This document shows positions 1-8,613 of a DNA stretch of 64,000 nt, one piece after another; the first letter of the stretch is position 1, and each line of letters opens with the position of its first letter. Both the position numbers and the translations under genes were made by a program. The notes beneath the pieces are model-generated. The model had not been told where the DNA came from, made no database searches, and saw only the letters and a program-made list of their open reading frames with translations. This DNA is from Ruminococcus sp. (GTDB taxonomy: Bacteria > Bacillota > Clostridia > Oscillospirales > Ruminococcaceae), in NCBI GenBank assembly GCA_017460665.1, contig JAFUAO010000016.1, forward strand, positions 46,366 through 110,365, in the 5' to 3' direction.

Positions 1-1962
1 GGACAGGATCTCACGGACCTCCTCGGGGGACTCGTCGTAGAACAGCACCGCACCGAACGAGAGCGCAGAGAGCTCCTCCGGGCGGTCAAGTATGTAAAGA
101 AAGTCGGGGTTGAGGATCTGTACGAACTCTCTGTTTTCGCAAATCACCGGCATTTTTCGGCCTGTGCGGTCGGTCAGCGAGCCGGTACATCTTCCGCAGC
201 CCACCTCGTTCCTGATCGGGCAGTTGCGTGTCAGCATCAGCGGTAGCCTTCCGGCGGCGACAGCGCCGATCGGCAGCTCCGTCCTCATGGCTGAGATCTG
301 TTTGAGAGTGGCCTCGAAGGAGACCATGCAGTCCTCAAGGCCTATTTTTCGCAGATATTCGGCGGAGAAGCTGTTGTACACGTTCAGCGTGGAGCTGCCG
401 TGGAGCTTAAAGCCCAGCTCTCTGCCGATGGCGATGTGGTCGGGAGTATGGCACGATAGCCGGTCAAATCCCTGCTCCCGGAGCTTTCTGAGCCGCTCGG
501 CCAGAGCCTCCTCATCAGTGATGAAGCGGGGCGGCGAGAGGATCGTTTTTTCCTTGGGAAGGGCGCATCTTTCGGCGATCCCTACAGGCACGGCCACGAA
601 TGCTGCAAGGGGAGCGGCTGCCTCGGCCTGAGCTGCTGTTGTGCAAACGGCCCTCAGCGGCAGGGGAGAGCTCCCTCTCCGGGGCGCCTCCGGGAGCTCC
701 GGGAAAGCCTGTGTTACGGTATATTTGGGAGCTTCGGAACGGATCACGGCTTCGCTGAGCTCACTGGCGGCCCTTCGGCGAAGCTCGTTGAGGGCGCCGG
801 CCGGGACGAAGAGCCCCTTGCCGATCTGGGCCTCAAGTCCGCCGAAAACGAAGACCGTATCTCCCAGCTTCGAGAGCTGCTTTTCCACAGCAGCGGCATC
901 GGTGGGGCGGTTCTGAGCGGCCGCCGGCACATCGCCGGTGACGGTGACTGAGATCTCTCCGCACTCCGCCGTTACACTGACCGGCTCTCCGGGAAGGATA
1001 ACGGCCCGGAAAAATGCCTTCCTTACGCCCTTTTCGCTGCGGTAGAGCTGGTGGATCCCCGGCAGGAGGGACTGGGCCGCAGTCACGTCCTCCTTCTCCC
1101 GGACGCCGAACATATTCCGGCGCTCTCCGGTGAAGTAGCCGTCGGTGAAGCCGCTCCGTGAGAAGACTCCCCTCAGCAGATCCATGTCCGGCTTTTGGCC
1201 AGACAGAGCCTTTTTCAGCTCATTGACCGCCGAGGCGACGTACTCCGGGCGCTTCATCCGGCCCTCGATCTTCAGCGAGCAGACACCGATCTGGTTTAGC
1301 TCCTCCACGACAGGCAGCAGAGACAGGTCCTTCAGCGAGAGAGCGGCCCTTCCGTTAGCTCTGCAGGCTGAGAACGGCAGTCGGCAGGCCTGTCCGCAGC
1401 AGCCCCTGTTGGCTGAGCGTGAGCCGATCATGGCCGACATATAGCACTGCCCCGAAACTGACATACACAGCGCCCCGTGGACGAAGACCTCCACCTCAAT
1501 ATCCTCCCGGCATATCCGGGCGAGGGCGGACTTGTCCAGCTCACGGGCAGGGACCACTCTTGCGTAGCCCAGCTCTTTGAGGAGCCTTGCGCCGGCAGCG
1601 GTGTGGACCGACATCTGGGTCGAGGCGTGGATCACAGCGTCAGGGACGGCCCTGCGAATGATCGCTGCGGCGCCCCAGTCCTGGACGATGTATCCGTCAA
1701 CGCCAAGCTCAGAGGTCAGTCTTATGTACTCTGCAAACCTGGGAGCCTCTTGGTCGGAAATGATCGTATTCACCGCCAGATACAGCTTCGCCCCGTAGAG
1801 CCGGCAGTACCTGAGCGCCTCGCTGAGCTCCTCGTCGGTCAGGTTAGCAGCGCTGCTCCGGGCGGAATAGCGCTTCCCGCCGGCGTAGACGGCGTCGGCT
1901 CCGGAGCGTATGGCGGCCCGGAGGGTCTCCATGCTTCCGGCAGGAGCAAGGATCTCCGGCAT
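1..1962 (-). CDS. U32 family peptidase (collagenase-like/RlhA-like), 3' end cut by window edge
   Basis: The reading frame is open from the ATG at 1962 to the left edge (654 codons), so the C-terminus is missing. It begins MPEILAPAGSMETLRAA and has the GADAVYAG motif and the U32 signature around residues 165-180 (FVHGALCMSVSGQCYMS), followed by the Cys-rich RGCCGQACR stretch. A second region near residues 545-610, with NCPIRNEVGCGRC, fits the extra C-terminal domain of long U32 proteins. Family members are annotated as peptidases; the characterised E. coli relative RlhA acts in 23S rRNA C2501 hydroxylation, so the true substrate is open. The start overlaps the zapA stop (TGATG), implying translational coupling to zapA. 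Confidence 0.9.
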   Translation of the reverse strand, partial: MPEILAPAGSMETLRAAIRSGADAVYAGGKRYSARSSAANLTDEELSEALRYCRLYGAKLYLAVNTIISDQEAPRFAEYIRLTSELGVDGYIVQDWGAAAIIRRAVPDAVIHASTQMSVHTAAGARLLKELGYARVVPARELDKSALARICREDIEVEVFVHGALCMSVSGQCYMSAMIGSRSANRGCCGQACRLPFSACRANGRAALSLKDLSLLPVVEELNQIGVCSLKIEGRMKRPEYVASAVNELKKALSGQKPDMDLLRGVFSRSGFTDGYFTGERRNMFGVREKEDVTAAQSLLPGIHQLYRSEKGVRKAFFRAVILPGEPVSVTAECGEISVTVTGDVPAAAQNRPTDAAAVEKQLSKLGDTVFVFGGLEAQIGKGLFVPAGALNELRRRAASELSEAVIRSEAPKYTVTQAFPELPEAPRRGSSPLPLRAVCTTAAQAEAAAPLAAFVAVPVGIAERCALPKEKTILSPPRFITDEEALAERLRKLREQGFDRLSCHTPDHIAIGRELGFKLHGSSTLNVYNSFSAEYLRKIGLEDCMVSFEATLKQISAMRTELPIGAVAAGRLPLMLTRNCPIRNEVGCGRCTGSLTDRTGRKMPVICENREFVQILNPDFLYILDRPEELSALSFGAVLFYDESPEEVREILS

Positions 1963-2327
1963 CAGATGCTGTCCTTGAGCTGTCTGAGCTTGACCATATT
2001 CTCGAGCTGTTCGATCTTGGACTTCAGCACCTCGATCTCCTTGAGGGCGGCGTCACGCTCGATGCGGGTCTTTCCGGCCTCGTCGACGTACTCCTTGGTC
2101 TGAGAGCGGATGCTGTCAAGGCGCTGGCTGGACTTGTTCAGGTCGTCCAGAAGGCTGAGAGCCACCATGATCGAGGCAGTATAGGGCGAGGAGCCGCTGC
2201 CTGAGTTCATGATGTCCTCGATCTTGGCCTCAAGAGCTCTTGCCAGAGAGAAGACGTAGTTGGGGGATTCGGCAGTGCGGAGCCTGAACTCCTTTCCGCA
2301 GATCATTACTTTTACATCGTTGAGCAT
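1962..2327 (-). CDS. zapA: Cell division protein ZapA
   Basis: 121 aa. It begins MLNDVKVMICGKEFRLRTAE, the short beta-hairpin region of ZapA, followed by SPNYVFSLARALEAKIEDIM and a long C-terminal coiled coil (about residues 65-115). ZapA binds FtsZ polymers and bundles them at the division site. The length is slightly above the usual 85-110 aa. It lies 43 bp downstream of lexA and its stop overlaps the start of the U32 peptidase. A ribosome binding site (AAAGGAA) precedes the ATG. Confidence 0.9.
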   Translation of the reverse strand: MLNDVKVMICGKEFRLRTAESPNYVFSLARALEAKIEDIMNSGSGSSPYTASIMVALSLLDDLNKSSQRLDSIRSQTKEYVDEAGKTRIERDAALKEIEVLKSKIEQLENMVKLRQLKDSI

Positions 2328-2370
2328 AGCTTTGTTCCTTTCTTTATGTAAGCGCAGCTTGGCGCTGTTT

Positions 2371-2952
2371 TCAGTAGTATCTTTTCAGGCCGATGACCTT
2401 GCCCAGCACCTGACAGTCCTCCACGATGATAGGCTCCATGGTGTCGTTCTCAGGCTGGAGGCGGTAGTGGCCCTTTTCCTTGAAAAACCGCTTGACAGTG
2501 GCCTCCTCGCCGTCCACCAGAGCAACGACAATGTCGTTGTTCTCAGCGTAGGAGACACGCTCCACGATGACGATGTCGCCGTCAAGGATCCCAACGTTGA
2601 TCATGCTCTCGCCACGGACCCTCAGGGCGAACAGGTCCTCCGGGTCCTTTCCGGGAGCTTCAAAGCCCAGGTATCCGGTAATGTCCTGTATGGCGGTGAT
2701 GGGCTGACCGGCGGTAACAGTTCCAAGGATAGGCACTGACGCCGACGAGCTGTTGGGAAGTCTCAGTGAACGGTTGAGGTTCCCGGACTTCTCGATGAGG
2801 CCCTCGTTTACAAGCGCCCCGATGTATCTGTGGGCGGTAGAGGTGGATCTGAAGCCCATGGCGTCCATGATCTCACGGACTGAGGGCGAGATCCCGTCTG
2901 AGAGCCTGCTCTTTATATAGTTGAAGACCTCGATCTCTTTGTCTTTCAGCAT
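2371..2952 (-). CDS. lexA: LexA repressor, SOS regulator
   Basis: 193 aa. An N-terminal winged helix (residues 1-65, with SVREIMDAMGFRSTSTAHRY as the recognition helix region) is joined to an S24 peptidase domain. The self-cleavage site is A81-G82 (VTAGQP), the nucleophile is S116 (RGESMI) and the general base is K154 (ATVKRF). LexA represses DNA-damage genes and cleaves itself when stimulated by RecA-ssDNA. The ATG overlaps the murC stop codon (TAATG) and a strong GAGGAGG lies inside the end of murC, so expression is coupled to murC. Confidence 0.95.
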   Translation of the reverse strand: MLKDKEIEVFNYIKSRLSDGISPSVREIMDAMGFRSTSTAHRYIGALVNEGLIEKSGNLNRSLRLPNSSSASVPILGTVTAGQPITAIQDITGYLGFEAPGKDPEDLFALRVRGESMINVGILDGDIVIVERVSYAENNDIVVALVDGEEATVKRFFKEKGHYRLQPENDTMEPIIVEDCQVLGKVIGLKRYY

Positions 2953-4370
2953 TACTGACCCTCCTCTGCGAGCCTTGCAAGGATCATCTTAGCGATCTTG
3001 TATGCGTCGCCGCAGCCCAAGGTGATCACCAGATCTCCGGGCTGAGCGTTCTTGCAGACATAGTCGCAGATCTGCTCGAAATTCTCGTATTTGCGTTCAT
3101 CGGTCCACTCTGCGCTCTCGTCCTGTGGGAACCAGATACAGCCGGGGATCTTTTCGGCAAGGTGCCTTGTGAAGATTCCGTAGGTGTTCTTCTCACGGCT
3201 GCCCATGATGTCGGTGAGCACGGCGTAGTCCGGGATCTGGAGGACCCTTGCGAAGTCGTCCAGCAGCAGCTTTGTGCGGCTGAAGGTGAAGGGCTGGAAT
3301 ACCGCCCAGACCTTCCGGAAGCCCATTTCCATGGCCGCCCGGAGAGTAGCCTCCAGCTCGGTGGGGTGGTGGGCGTAGTCGTCAACGACGGTGATTCCCT
3401 TCTCGAAGCCCAGCTTCTCGAAGCGGCGCTTAGCTCCACGGAACTCCTCTAATCCCTTCTGGATAGAGCCGAAGTCAGCACCGCACTCTCTTGCGGCAGC
3501 GATCGCAGCAAGGGAGTTGAGCACGTTGTGGATTCCGGCGACGTGGAGGGTGATCTGGCCCAGCCTCTCGCCCCGGTACATGGCGTCATATGTGGTAAGA
3601 AGGCCGTTTTCGTGCCTTACGTTCTCAGGGTAGTAGTCGCAGGAGGCGTCCTTTCCGAAGGTGATGATCTCCTTATCGATCCCCTCCAGGGCCTTCACGG
3701 TGTTCTCGTCAGAGCCGTTCACGATCAGCAGCTTAGAGGTGTTCTCGGCGAACTTCCTAAAGGAGGCCATGACGTTCTCCAGCGTGCCGAAGTAGTCAAG
3801 GTGGTCGGCGTCGATGTTGAGGATCACGGAGATGTCCGGGAAGAGCTTCAGGTAGTGGTCCTCGAACTCGCAGGACTCACAGACCAGTATATCGCTTTTC
3901 CCAGCGATGCCGCTGCCGCCGATACAGGGGAGCTTTCCGCCGATATAGGCCGAAAGGTCGATCCCTGCGGTGTAGAGGATCTGAGTTATCATCGAGGTAG
4001 TGGAGGTCTTCCCGTGGGTGCCGGAAACGCAGACAGCTCTGTCATACCAGCTCGTGATGATGCCCAGAAGGTCGGCACGCTCCAGCACAGGGACACCGCT
4101 GGCTCTTGCGGCCATAAGCTCAGGATTGTCCTCCATGATAGCGGCTGTGTGGACGATAAGGTCAGCGCCCTCGATGTTCTCGCTGCGCTGGCCGATGAAA
4201 ACGGGGATCCCCATTTTCCTTACAGCGTCAAGAGTCTCGGTCTCATTGTTGTCCGAGCCGGTGAGGTAATAGCCCTGACCGTGGAGGATCTGGGCCAGGG
4301 GATACATTCCCGATCCGCCGATACCGATGAAGTGTATATGCTTTTTTCCGCTTAATATATTGATGTCCAA
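2952..4370 (-). CDS. murC: UDP-N-acetylmuramate--L-alanine ligase MurC
   Basis: About 472 aa. It has the N-terminal Rossmann motif HFIGIGGSGM, the ATP-binding loop GTHGKTST, and the Mur ligase central and C-terminal domains (DDYAHHPTE, FQPFTFSRT, TLGCGDAYK). It adds L-alanine to UDP-MurNAc in the cytoplasm, the first step of stem peptide synthesis. Start choice: a GTG at 4379 sits directly against the GGAAAG and has no spacer, while the TTG at 4370 has AAAGGTGA with about 5 bp spacing, so I prefer the TTG. It is transcribed after the 126-aa membrane protein and before lexA, separate from the main dcw cluster. Confidence 0.93.
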   Translation of the reverse strand: MDINILSGKKHIHFIGIGGSGMYPLAQILHGQGYYLTGSDNNETETLDAVRKMGIPVFIGQRSENIEGADLIVHTAAIMEDNPELMAARASGVPVLERADLLGIITSWYDRAVCVSGTHGKTSTTSMITQILYTAGIDLSAYIGGKLPCIGGSGIAGKSDILVCESCEFEDHYLKLFPDISVILNIDADHLDYFGTLENVMASFRKFAENTSKLLIVNGSDENTVKALEGIDKEIITFGKDASCDYYPENVRHENGLLTTYDAMYRGERLGQITLHVAGIHNVLNSLAAIAAARECGADFGSIQKGLEEFRGAKRRFEKLGFEKGITVVDDYAHHPTELEATLRAAMEMGFRKVWAVFQPFTFSRTKLLLDDFARVLQIPDYAVLTDIMGSREKNTYGIFTRHLAEKIPGCIWFPQDESAEWTDERKYENFEQICDYVCKNAQPGDLVITLGCGDAYKIAKMILARLAEEGQ

Positions 4371-4389
4371 AACGATCACCTTTCCGTTA

Positions 4390-4770
4390 TTATTTTAGCA
4401 GATGCCCTATGGAAACAGCAGCTCTGCCGAGAAGGAACGAAACGAAGCTCAGCGCTGCGAAGATCCCGAAGATGTTGAATATCCAGTAGCAGATAAGGTC
4501 CAGTATGTCACGGCCTTTCCGTATGGCCCGGATAATGAGCGGCTGGTTTTCAGGAAGGAGCGAGCGTTCTGCGGCAGGTCTCTGCACGGCAGGGATACCG
4601 ACCTGCCTTATGCCGTAGTAGTTCACGTTGCTACGGCACTTTATCTTGCACTTTGCGCAGTCTCCGCAGCATTCGCAGAGTATGCCCCTGCGGTGCTCCT
4701 CCCAGATCCGGTAGATACTGTCTATGACGAAGAGCAGGATGATAGCACTTACGATGATGATACCGACCAT
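4390..4770 (-). CDS. Small Cys-rich membrane protein (function unknown)
   Basis: 126 aa. A transmembrane segment spans residues 3-21, followed by a Cys cluster at about 32-45 (CECCGDCAKCKIKC), a basic middle, and a second hydrophobic segment near residues 90-115. The N-terminal helix plus Cys-rich motif recalls FeoB-associated Cys-rich membrane proteins, but no feo genes are nearby and the protein is longer, so no function is claimed. AGGAGG lies 7 bp before the ATG. It is the first gene of the murC-lexA-zapA-U32 operon. Confidence 0.7.
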   Translation of the reverse strand: MVGIIIVSAIILLFVIDSIYRIWEEHRRGILCECCGDCAKCKIKCRSNVNYYGIRQVGIPAVQRPAAERSLLPENQPLIIRAIRKGRDILDLICYWIFNIFGIFAALSFVSFLLGRAAVSIGHLLK

Positions 4771-4804
4771 GATGTCGCCTCCTGAAAATAACTATACAAT
4801 TTAT

Positions 4805-4833
4805 ATTATACTATATTTCCGGAGTTTTTGCAA
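4805..4833 (-). promoter_or_regulatory. Sigma-A promoter for the murC-lexA-zapA operon
   Basis: On the minus strand TTGCAA (4833-4828), 17 bp, TATAAT (4810-4805). It points into the Cys-rich membrane protein gene and the genes after it. Confidence 0.8.
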
Positions 4834-4840
4834 GCAATTT

Positions 4841-4854
4841 TGAATAAATGTTCG
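4841..4854. promoter_or_regulatory. Candidate LexA-box-like site
   Basis: The minus strand reads CGAACATTTATTCA, against the Firmicutes LexA box CGAAC-N4-GTTCG. The first half is perfect and the second has two mismatches. It sits 7 bp upstream of the -35 of the operon that contains lexA, where autoregulation would be expected. The match is imperfect and could be chance. Confidence 0.3.
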
Positions 4855-5009
4855 TAAAAGATCCGGGAGGAGGTCTCGTTGGAGCAAAAAACGATCGATC
4901 CCTAACGCTGGGATAGGAATTATCAGCGTTATATCGCAGGAATTTCACCGTTTTATCACTTTAACACTTTGTCGTAAAAAAATATTTTTTTAATTATTCA
5001 AAATAACTA
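4855..5009. other. Intergenic region between divergent promoters, no gene seen
   Basis: About 155 bp of AT-rich sequence between the murC-operon promoter and the spoVG promoter. No coding capacity or clear hairpin with a T-tract was recognised. Confidence 0.5.
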
Positions 5010-5038
5010 TTGCAATTTTTGATTTAATGAGTTATAAT
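5010..5038 (+). promoter_or_regulatory. Sigma-A promoter of spoVG
   Basis: TTGCAA (5010-5015), 17 bp, TATAAT (5033-5038). This leaves a leader of about 85 nt before the spoVG start. Confidence 0.8.
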
Positions 5039-5130
5039 GAATTATGACAGGTGCGGCAAGGAAATTGCATAAAAAGATAAAAATATTTAACTTTGCCGAG
5101 CGTTTGATCTTATTTTGAGGAGGTATGACT

Positions 5131-5442
5131 ATGGAGATCACAGATGTGAAGATCAGAAAGATCATGTCTGAGGGCAGGCTCCGTGCTGTCGTTTCGGTAA
5201 CGATCGACGATATGCTGGCGGTCCACGATATAAAGGTCGTTCAGGGCGACGAGCGGCTGTTCGTGGCGATGCCCAGCAGAAAGGACGAGAACGGGATCTT
5301 CCGTGACATCGTTCACCCGATCTCGCCCTCGGCAAGGAAGCTCTTCGAGGAGAACATCCTTGAGGCCTATGAGCGTCAGCTTGCTATGGTGGAGGCTGAG
5401 ACCGGCGACACCGATGAGACCGACACCGACGGTCAGGAGTAA
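5131..5442 (+). CDS. spoVG: SpoVG family protein
   Basis: 103 aa from the second ATG (MEITDVKIRKIMSEG). AGGAGG at 5118-5123 is only 1 bp from the ATG at 5125 but 7 bp from 5131, so 5131 is chosen; this also matches the family N-terminus. The body shows the conserved VTIDDMLAVHDIKVVQG and FVAMPSRKDENG motifs. SpoVG proteins are small nucleic-acid-binding regulators affecting septation, cell wall and virulence traits in Firmicutes, also in non-sporulating species. It is monocistronic, ending at a strong terminator shared with the convergent NUDIX gene. Confidence 0.93.
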   Translation: MEITDVKIRKIMSEGRLRAVVSVTIDDMLAVHDIKVVQGDERLFVAMPSRKDENGIFRDIVHPISPSARKLFEENILEAYERQLAMVEAETGDTDETDTDGQE

Positions 5443-5453
5443 AAGTGAAAATG

Positions 5454-5485
5454 AAAGGACTGCGTTTTCCGCAGTCCTTTTTGTT
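5454..5485. terminator. Bidirectional terminator between spoVG and the NUDIX gene
   Basis: An 11-bp perfect stem, AAAGGACTGCG / CGCAGTCCTTT, with a 5-nt loop, T-rich on the plus side and with an A-tract that becomes T on the minus strand. Confidence 0.9.
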
Positions 5486-6022
5486 TTATTCTCTCAGGAG
5501 CCGGGCAGCCTTTAGCAGACCGATCTGAGTTTTTGCGTCGGCGATCCTGCCGTCCATGACCATTTCCAGCGCCTGACTGAGAGGGATCCTCTCCACGTCA
5601 AGGAACTCGCCCTCGTCAAGGTGCTGCTGGGCCATTTTCAGGCCACGAGCCATGTAGATGTGTATCACCTCGGTGTCATAGGCCGGGGTGGGGAGTACTC
5701 TTCCGAGATAGGTGTACTCCTCGCAGGTGCAGCCGATCTCCTCAAGGAGCTCCCGGCGTCCGCACTCTGCTATGTCCTCGCCCTTTTCCAGCTTCCCCGC
5801 AGGGATCTCCACGGTGACGCCGCCGTGGGGGTAGCGGTACTGCCTTACCAGATAGACCTGGCCGTCCTCAGTGACCGGCACCACGCAGACTCCTCCGTTG
5901 TGGTGGACCACGTCACGGTCGGTCTCGGTGCCGTCCTCAAGAGTCACCTTGTCGTGGGTGACTGTGAAGATCCGTCCCTGATAGACGGTCTCGGTAGAGA
6001 TCATTTTCTCGTCAAGATGCAT
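5486..6022 (-). CDS. ADP-ribose pyrophosphatase-type NUDIX hydrolase
   Basis: 178 aa. The NUDIX box is complete at residues 76-98 (G76, E82, R90-E91, E94-E95, G97). The preceding GGVTVEIPAGKLEKGE and the overall length are typical of ADP-ribose pyrophosphatases (NudF/YqkG type), which hydrolyse ADP-ribose to AMP and ribose 5-phosphate. AAGGAGG lies 7 bp upstream. The start overlaps the end of yfhO by 11 bp, so the two genes form an operon. The substrate is inferred from family resemblance. Confidence 0.88.
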   Translation of the reverse strand: MHLDEKMISTETVYQGRIFTVTHDKVTLEDGTETDRDVVHHNGGVCVVPVTEDGQVYLVRQYRYPHGGVTVEIPAGKLEKGEDIAECGRRELLEEIGCTCEEYTYLGRVLPTPAYDTEVIHIYMARGLKMAQQHLDEGEFLDVERIPLSQALEMVMDGRIADAKTQIGLLKAARLLRE

Positions 6023-8519
6023 CGTTATCTTCCTCCTTAGAGCCTTTGGCCTTTCGTGAAAGGCTTTCGGCGTAGATCATGGCTCCTCTCACCTTGTGGG
6101 CAGAGGTGTAGCCGTAGCAGTGCTTTGTGGGGAACTCCCCGGCGGGCTTCTTTTTTCTGCAAATGAGCAGGTATGCGATCAGGATCAGCAGTCCGGCAGC
6201 CGAGATCAGCCGTCCGGCGGCTAGGCCCGGCGTGCGGTAGCGGAAAACGATCTCGTTCTCGCCCTCCTGTGCAGGGACTGCCATAAATCCGTAGGAGACC
6301 TTCTCCACGTCCACCTTTTTGCCGTTGACCTGAGCGCTCCAGCCGTCGCTGTAGGGGACGCTGAAGAACACCAGCTCCGGCTCATCCAGCGTGATCTTCG
6401 AGGTGAAGCCCTTTGAGTCATAGGTGAAGGAGCTTGAGGCGTTCTCCTGTTTTTCCCTACAGTAGGTGATGTAGGAGCCCTTAGTCAGGGTGGCCTGAGT
6501 CGTTGTTGAGGCCTTGGTCAGTATATCGCTGTACTTTTCGGCCTGTTCGTCGGTGAGCACCAGCGCCTTGATGAGGAGGCGCTCACGGTTGGACTTGCTC
6601 TTCTGGGCGGCCTCCTTCTCGGTGACGTAGGTGTCGTAGCCGAAGCCCATGGGGATATACAGGGTGTTCTTGTAGATCTCGAAGAAGTCGTTTTTCCCTA
6701 CCAGCTCAAAGCCGGGGAGCTCTGTCGGTATGTCGGCCTTGCTTCCAAGGATCTCGGAATTCGACGTAGATACGGGCGCTGCGGAGCTCTCATCGGCGTT
6801 CTCCTTGATCTCTTTGTAGTAGTACTTCACGGAGAATAGCCCTCTGAGGGTATAGTGGGAAACGTCGGGCCGTGAGGCCACGTTCCGGGGAATGTCCAGC
6901 TCGGCGTAGAAGTCCATTATCGAGGTGTTGACCACGCTCTGGAAGGCCCTCATGGAGGGCAGTCCCCAGAGCATGGGGTAGTTGTCGCAGTTTTCGGAGA
7001 TGTCGGTGCGGAAGAAGTTGTCCTGAGAGACCTCCTCATAAACACCGGATCCGCCCTTTATGGCGCTGTCGATGTACTTGTTGGCGGCCGTTGGAGTGAC
7101 AGCTCCGTAAAGCGTGGCGGTCAGCACACAGATCACCGAGAACAGCGCCGTCAGCCAGAGAGAGGCTCTCTTGAAGCTGAGGCCCAGCCTCTTCCTGCGG
7201 AAAAGAACGGCGGCGGTGATCAGTCCTGCCACAGCGATACCAAGCGAAAGGAAGAAGTACCACGGGCAGCGTGGGATCTTCAGCCAGACCAGCTTCTCGC
7301 CGTCCTGCTTGGGGAGGACTGCGATGACCGTGAAGACTGCCAGCATTGCGGCGGTGGCCTTTACGGCCGGCCGGACGTCGGCCTCCTCATCGTCGAGGGT
7401 CTGTGCGGTCATCATGGCCATTACCAGCAGCGGCATATAGAACCACCGTGCGTAGTAGTAGCCGTTGAGGGCCTGGAATGCGCTGTTGAGTATCGGGATA
7501 GCTGCACAGATCCCGCAGAAGCCGGTCAGACGGCTGGCCCAGTTGCTCCTCCTCATCTTCATGAAGGTCAGGACGCCTACCATCGAGAACAGCGGGAAGT
7601 AGCCGCCGATCGAGGCCCATTTTGCCGTGTCGGATTGGAACAGGTTCGGCCTTGCAGGGACGTCTACAGGCATGAACAGGGTCTGGATGACTCTCGGGAT
7701 GATCGTCCTTTCGCTGTAGAGCACCATGTCGAGCCCGTAAAGGCGCTGGTTTATGCGGTAGTTCCCAAGGATCAGCAGGAAGGTGGGCAGCAGCACGAAG
7801 GCGGCGATCATAGTTCCCAGAACGGCCTCTAAGGCCAGCAGGAAGAATTTCCTCCAGCTGGTGCGGAAGTCCGGCGAGCTCATCCTCATCAGGTAGTAGA
7901 TCACCAAAAAGACGCACTGGCCGGTGAAGAAGTAGTAGTTCACGATCGCAAGGAGAGCGACGGAGGCTGCGAAATACCCACGGCGGCCGTTGTTTATGTT
8001 CTCCTCCATAGCGATCAGCATGAGGGGGAAGAGGGCGGTCACGTCCTGGAAGTGGTTGAAGAAGATGTTGAACACCTGAAACCCGGAAAATGCGTAGAGA
8101 AGAGCGCCTGTGAGTGCAGCGTGGCGGCTGCGGACGAAGCGCCTTATATAAATGTATGCGGTCAGCGAGGCCACGCCGTGCTTTATGGCAAGGATCACGG
8201 GAATGGCGAAGTTGACGGCGGCTCTCGGGAGGATCACGGTCAGCCAGAAGAACGGGCTGCCGATCAGGTAGAAGGAGTAGGAGGTCATCAGGTCTGAGCC
8301 TAAGTCCGTGAACCAGTTCCAGCTGAACTGGCCGCTGCGGACAGCGTCGTTGAGGAGGCTGTAGAATGGGATCTGCTGGGCGTTGAAGTCGCCGTAGTAG
8401 ATGAAGCAGCCCCGTTCAAGGAGCATATACGGGATCAGGGTGATCATCATGGCTGCAAAGCCTATGAGAAAGGCCGGAAGGAGGCCTTCTCCTGTGCGCT
8501 GAGTATGTGGAGCTTTCAT
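6012..8519 (-). CDS. YfhO family multi-spanning membrane protein
   Basis: 835 aa. More than ten hydrophobic segments alternate through residues 15-490, there is an extracellular soluble region (about 490-785), and a last transmembrane helix (about 790-810) precedes a basic tail. Features of the family include the N-terminal ERGCFIYYGDFNAQQIPFY and NWFTDLGSDLMTSYSF motifs, and the C-terminal ELVFFSVPYSDGWSAQVNGK beta domain. YfhO proteins are linked to glycosylation of lipoteichoic acid or other surface polymers as GT-C-fold transferases; the substrate here is unknown. It has its own promoter and is followed by the overlapping NUDIX gene. Confidence 0.88.
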   Translation of the reverse strand: MKAPHTQRTGEGLLPAFLIGFAAMMITLIPYMLLERGCFIYYGDFNAQQIPFYSLLNDAVRSGQFSWNWFTDLGSDLMTSYSFYLIGSPFFWLTVILPRAAVNFAIPVILAIKHGVASLTAYIYIRRFVRSRHAALTGALLYAFSGFQVFNIFFNHFQDVTALFPLMLIAMEENINNGRRGYFAASVALLAIVNYYFFTGQCVFLVIYYLMRMSSPDFRTSWRKFFLLALEAVLGTMIAAFVLLPTFLLILGNYRINQRLYGLDMVLYSERTIIPRVIQTLFMPVDVPARPNLFQSDTAKWASIGGYFPLFSMVGVLTFMKMRRSNWASRLTGFCGICAAIPILNSAFQALNGYYYARWFYMPLLVMAMMTAQTLDDEEADVRPAVKATAAMLAVFTVIAVLPKQDGEKLVWLKIPRCPWYFFLSLGIAVAGLITAAVLFRRKRLGLSFKRASLWLTALFSVICVLTATLYGAVTPTAANKYIDSAIKGGSGVYEEVSQDNFFRTDISENCDNYPMLWGLPSMRAFQSVVNTSIMDFYAELDIPRNVASRPDVSHYTLRGLFSVKYYYKEIKENADESSAAPVSTSNSEILGSKADIPTELPGFELVGKNDFFEIYKNTLYIPMGFGYDTYVTEKEAAQKSKSNRERLLIKALVLTDEQAEKYSDILTKASTTTQATLTKGSYITYCREKQENASSSFTYDSKGFTSKITLDEPELVFFSVPYSDGWSAQVNGKKVDVEKVSYGFMAVPAQEGENEIVFRYRTPGLAAGRLISAAGLLILIAYLLICRKKKPAGEFPTKHCYGYTSAHKVRGAMIYAESLSRKAKGSKEEDNDAS

Positions 8520-8551
8520 ATCGTCCTCCGTAAAATTTCGTAGTACCCTTT

Positions 8552-8580
8552 ATTATACCACACATTTTGGAAAAAGGCAA
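8552..8580 (-). promoter_or_regulatory. Sigma-A promoter of yfhO
   Basis: Minus strand TTGCCT (8580-8575), 17 bp, TATAAT (8557-8552), 33 bp upstream of the ATG. Confidence 0.8.
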
Positions 8581-8613
8581 ATGGACGAGCGATATTTAAT
8601 GTATAATTGCGTT

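Noticed and set aside
5621-6040. Plus-strand reading frames opposite the NUDIX and yfhO genes
   Set aside because: High-GC shadows of genes on the opposite strand, with Leu/Val/His-rich low-complexity translations.
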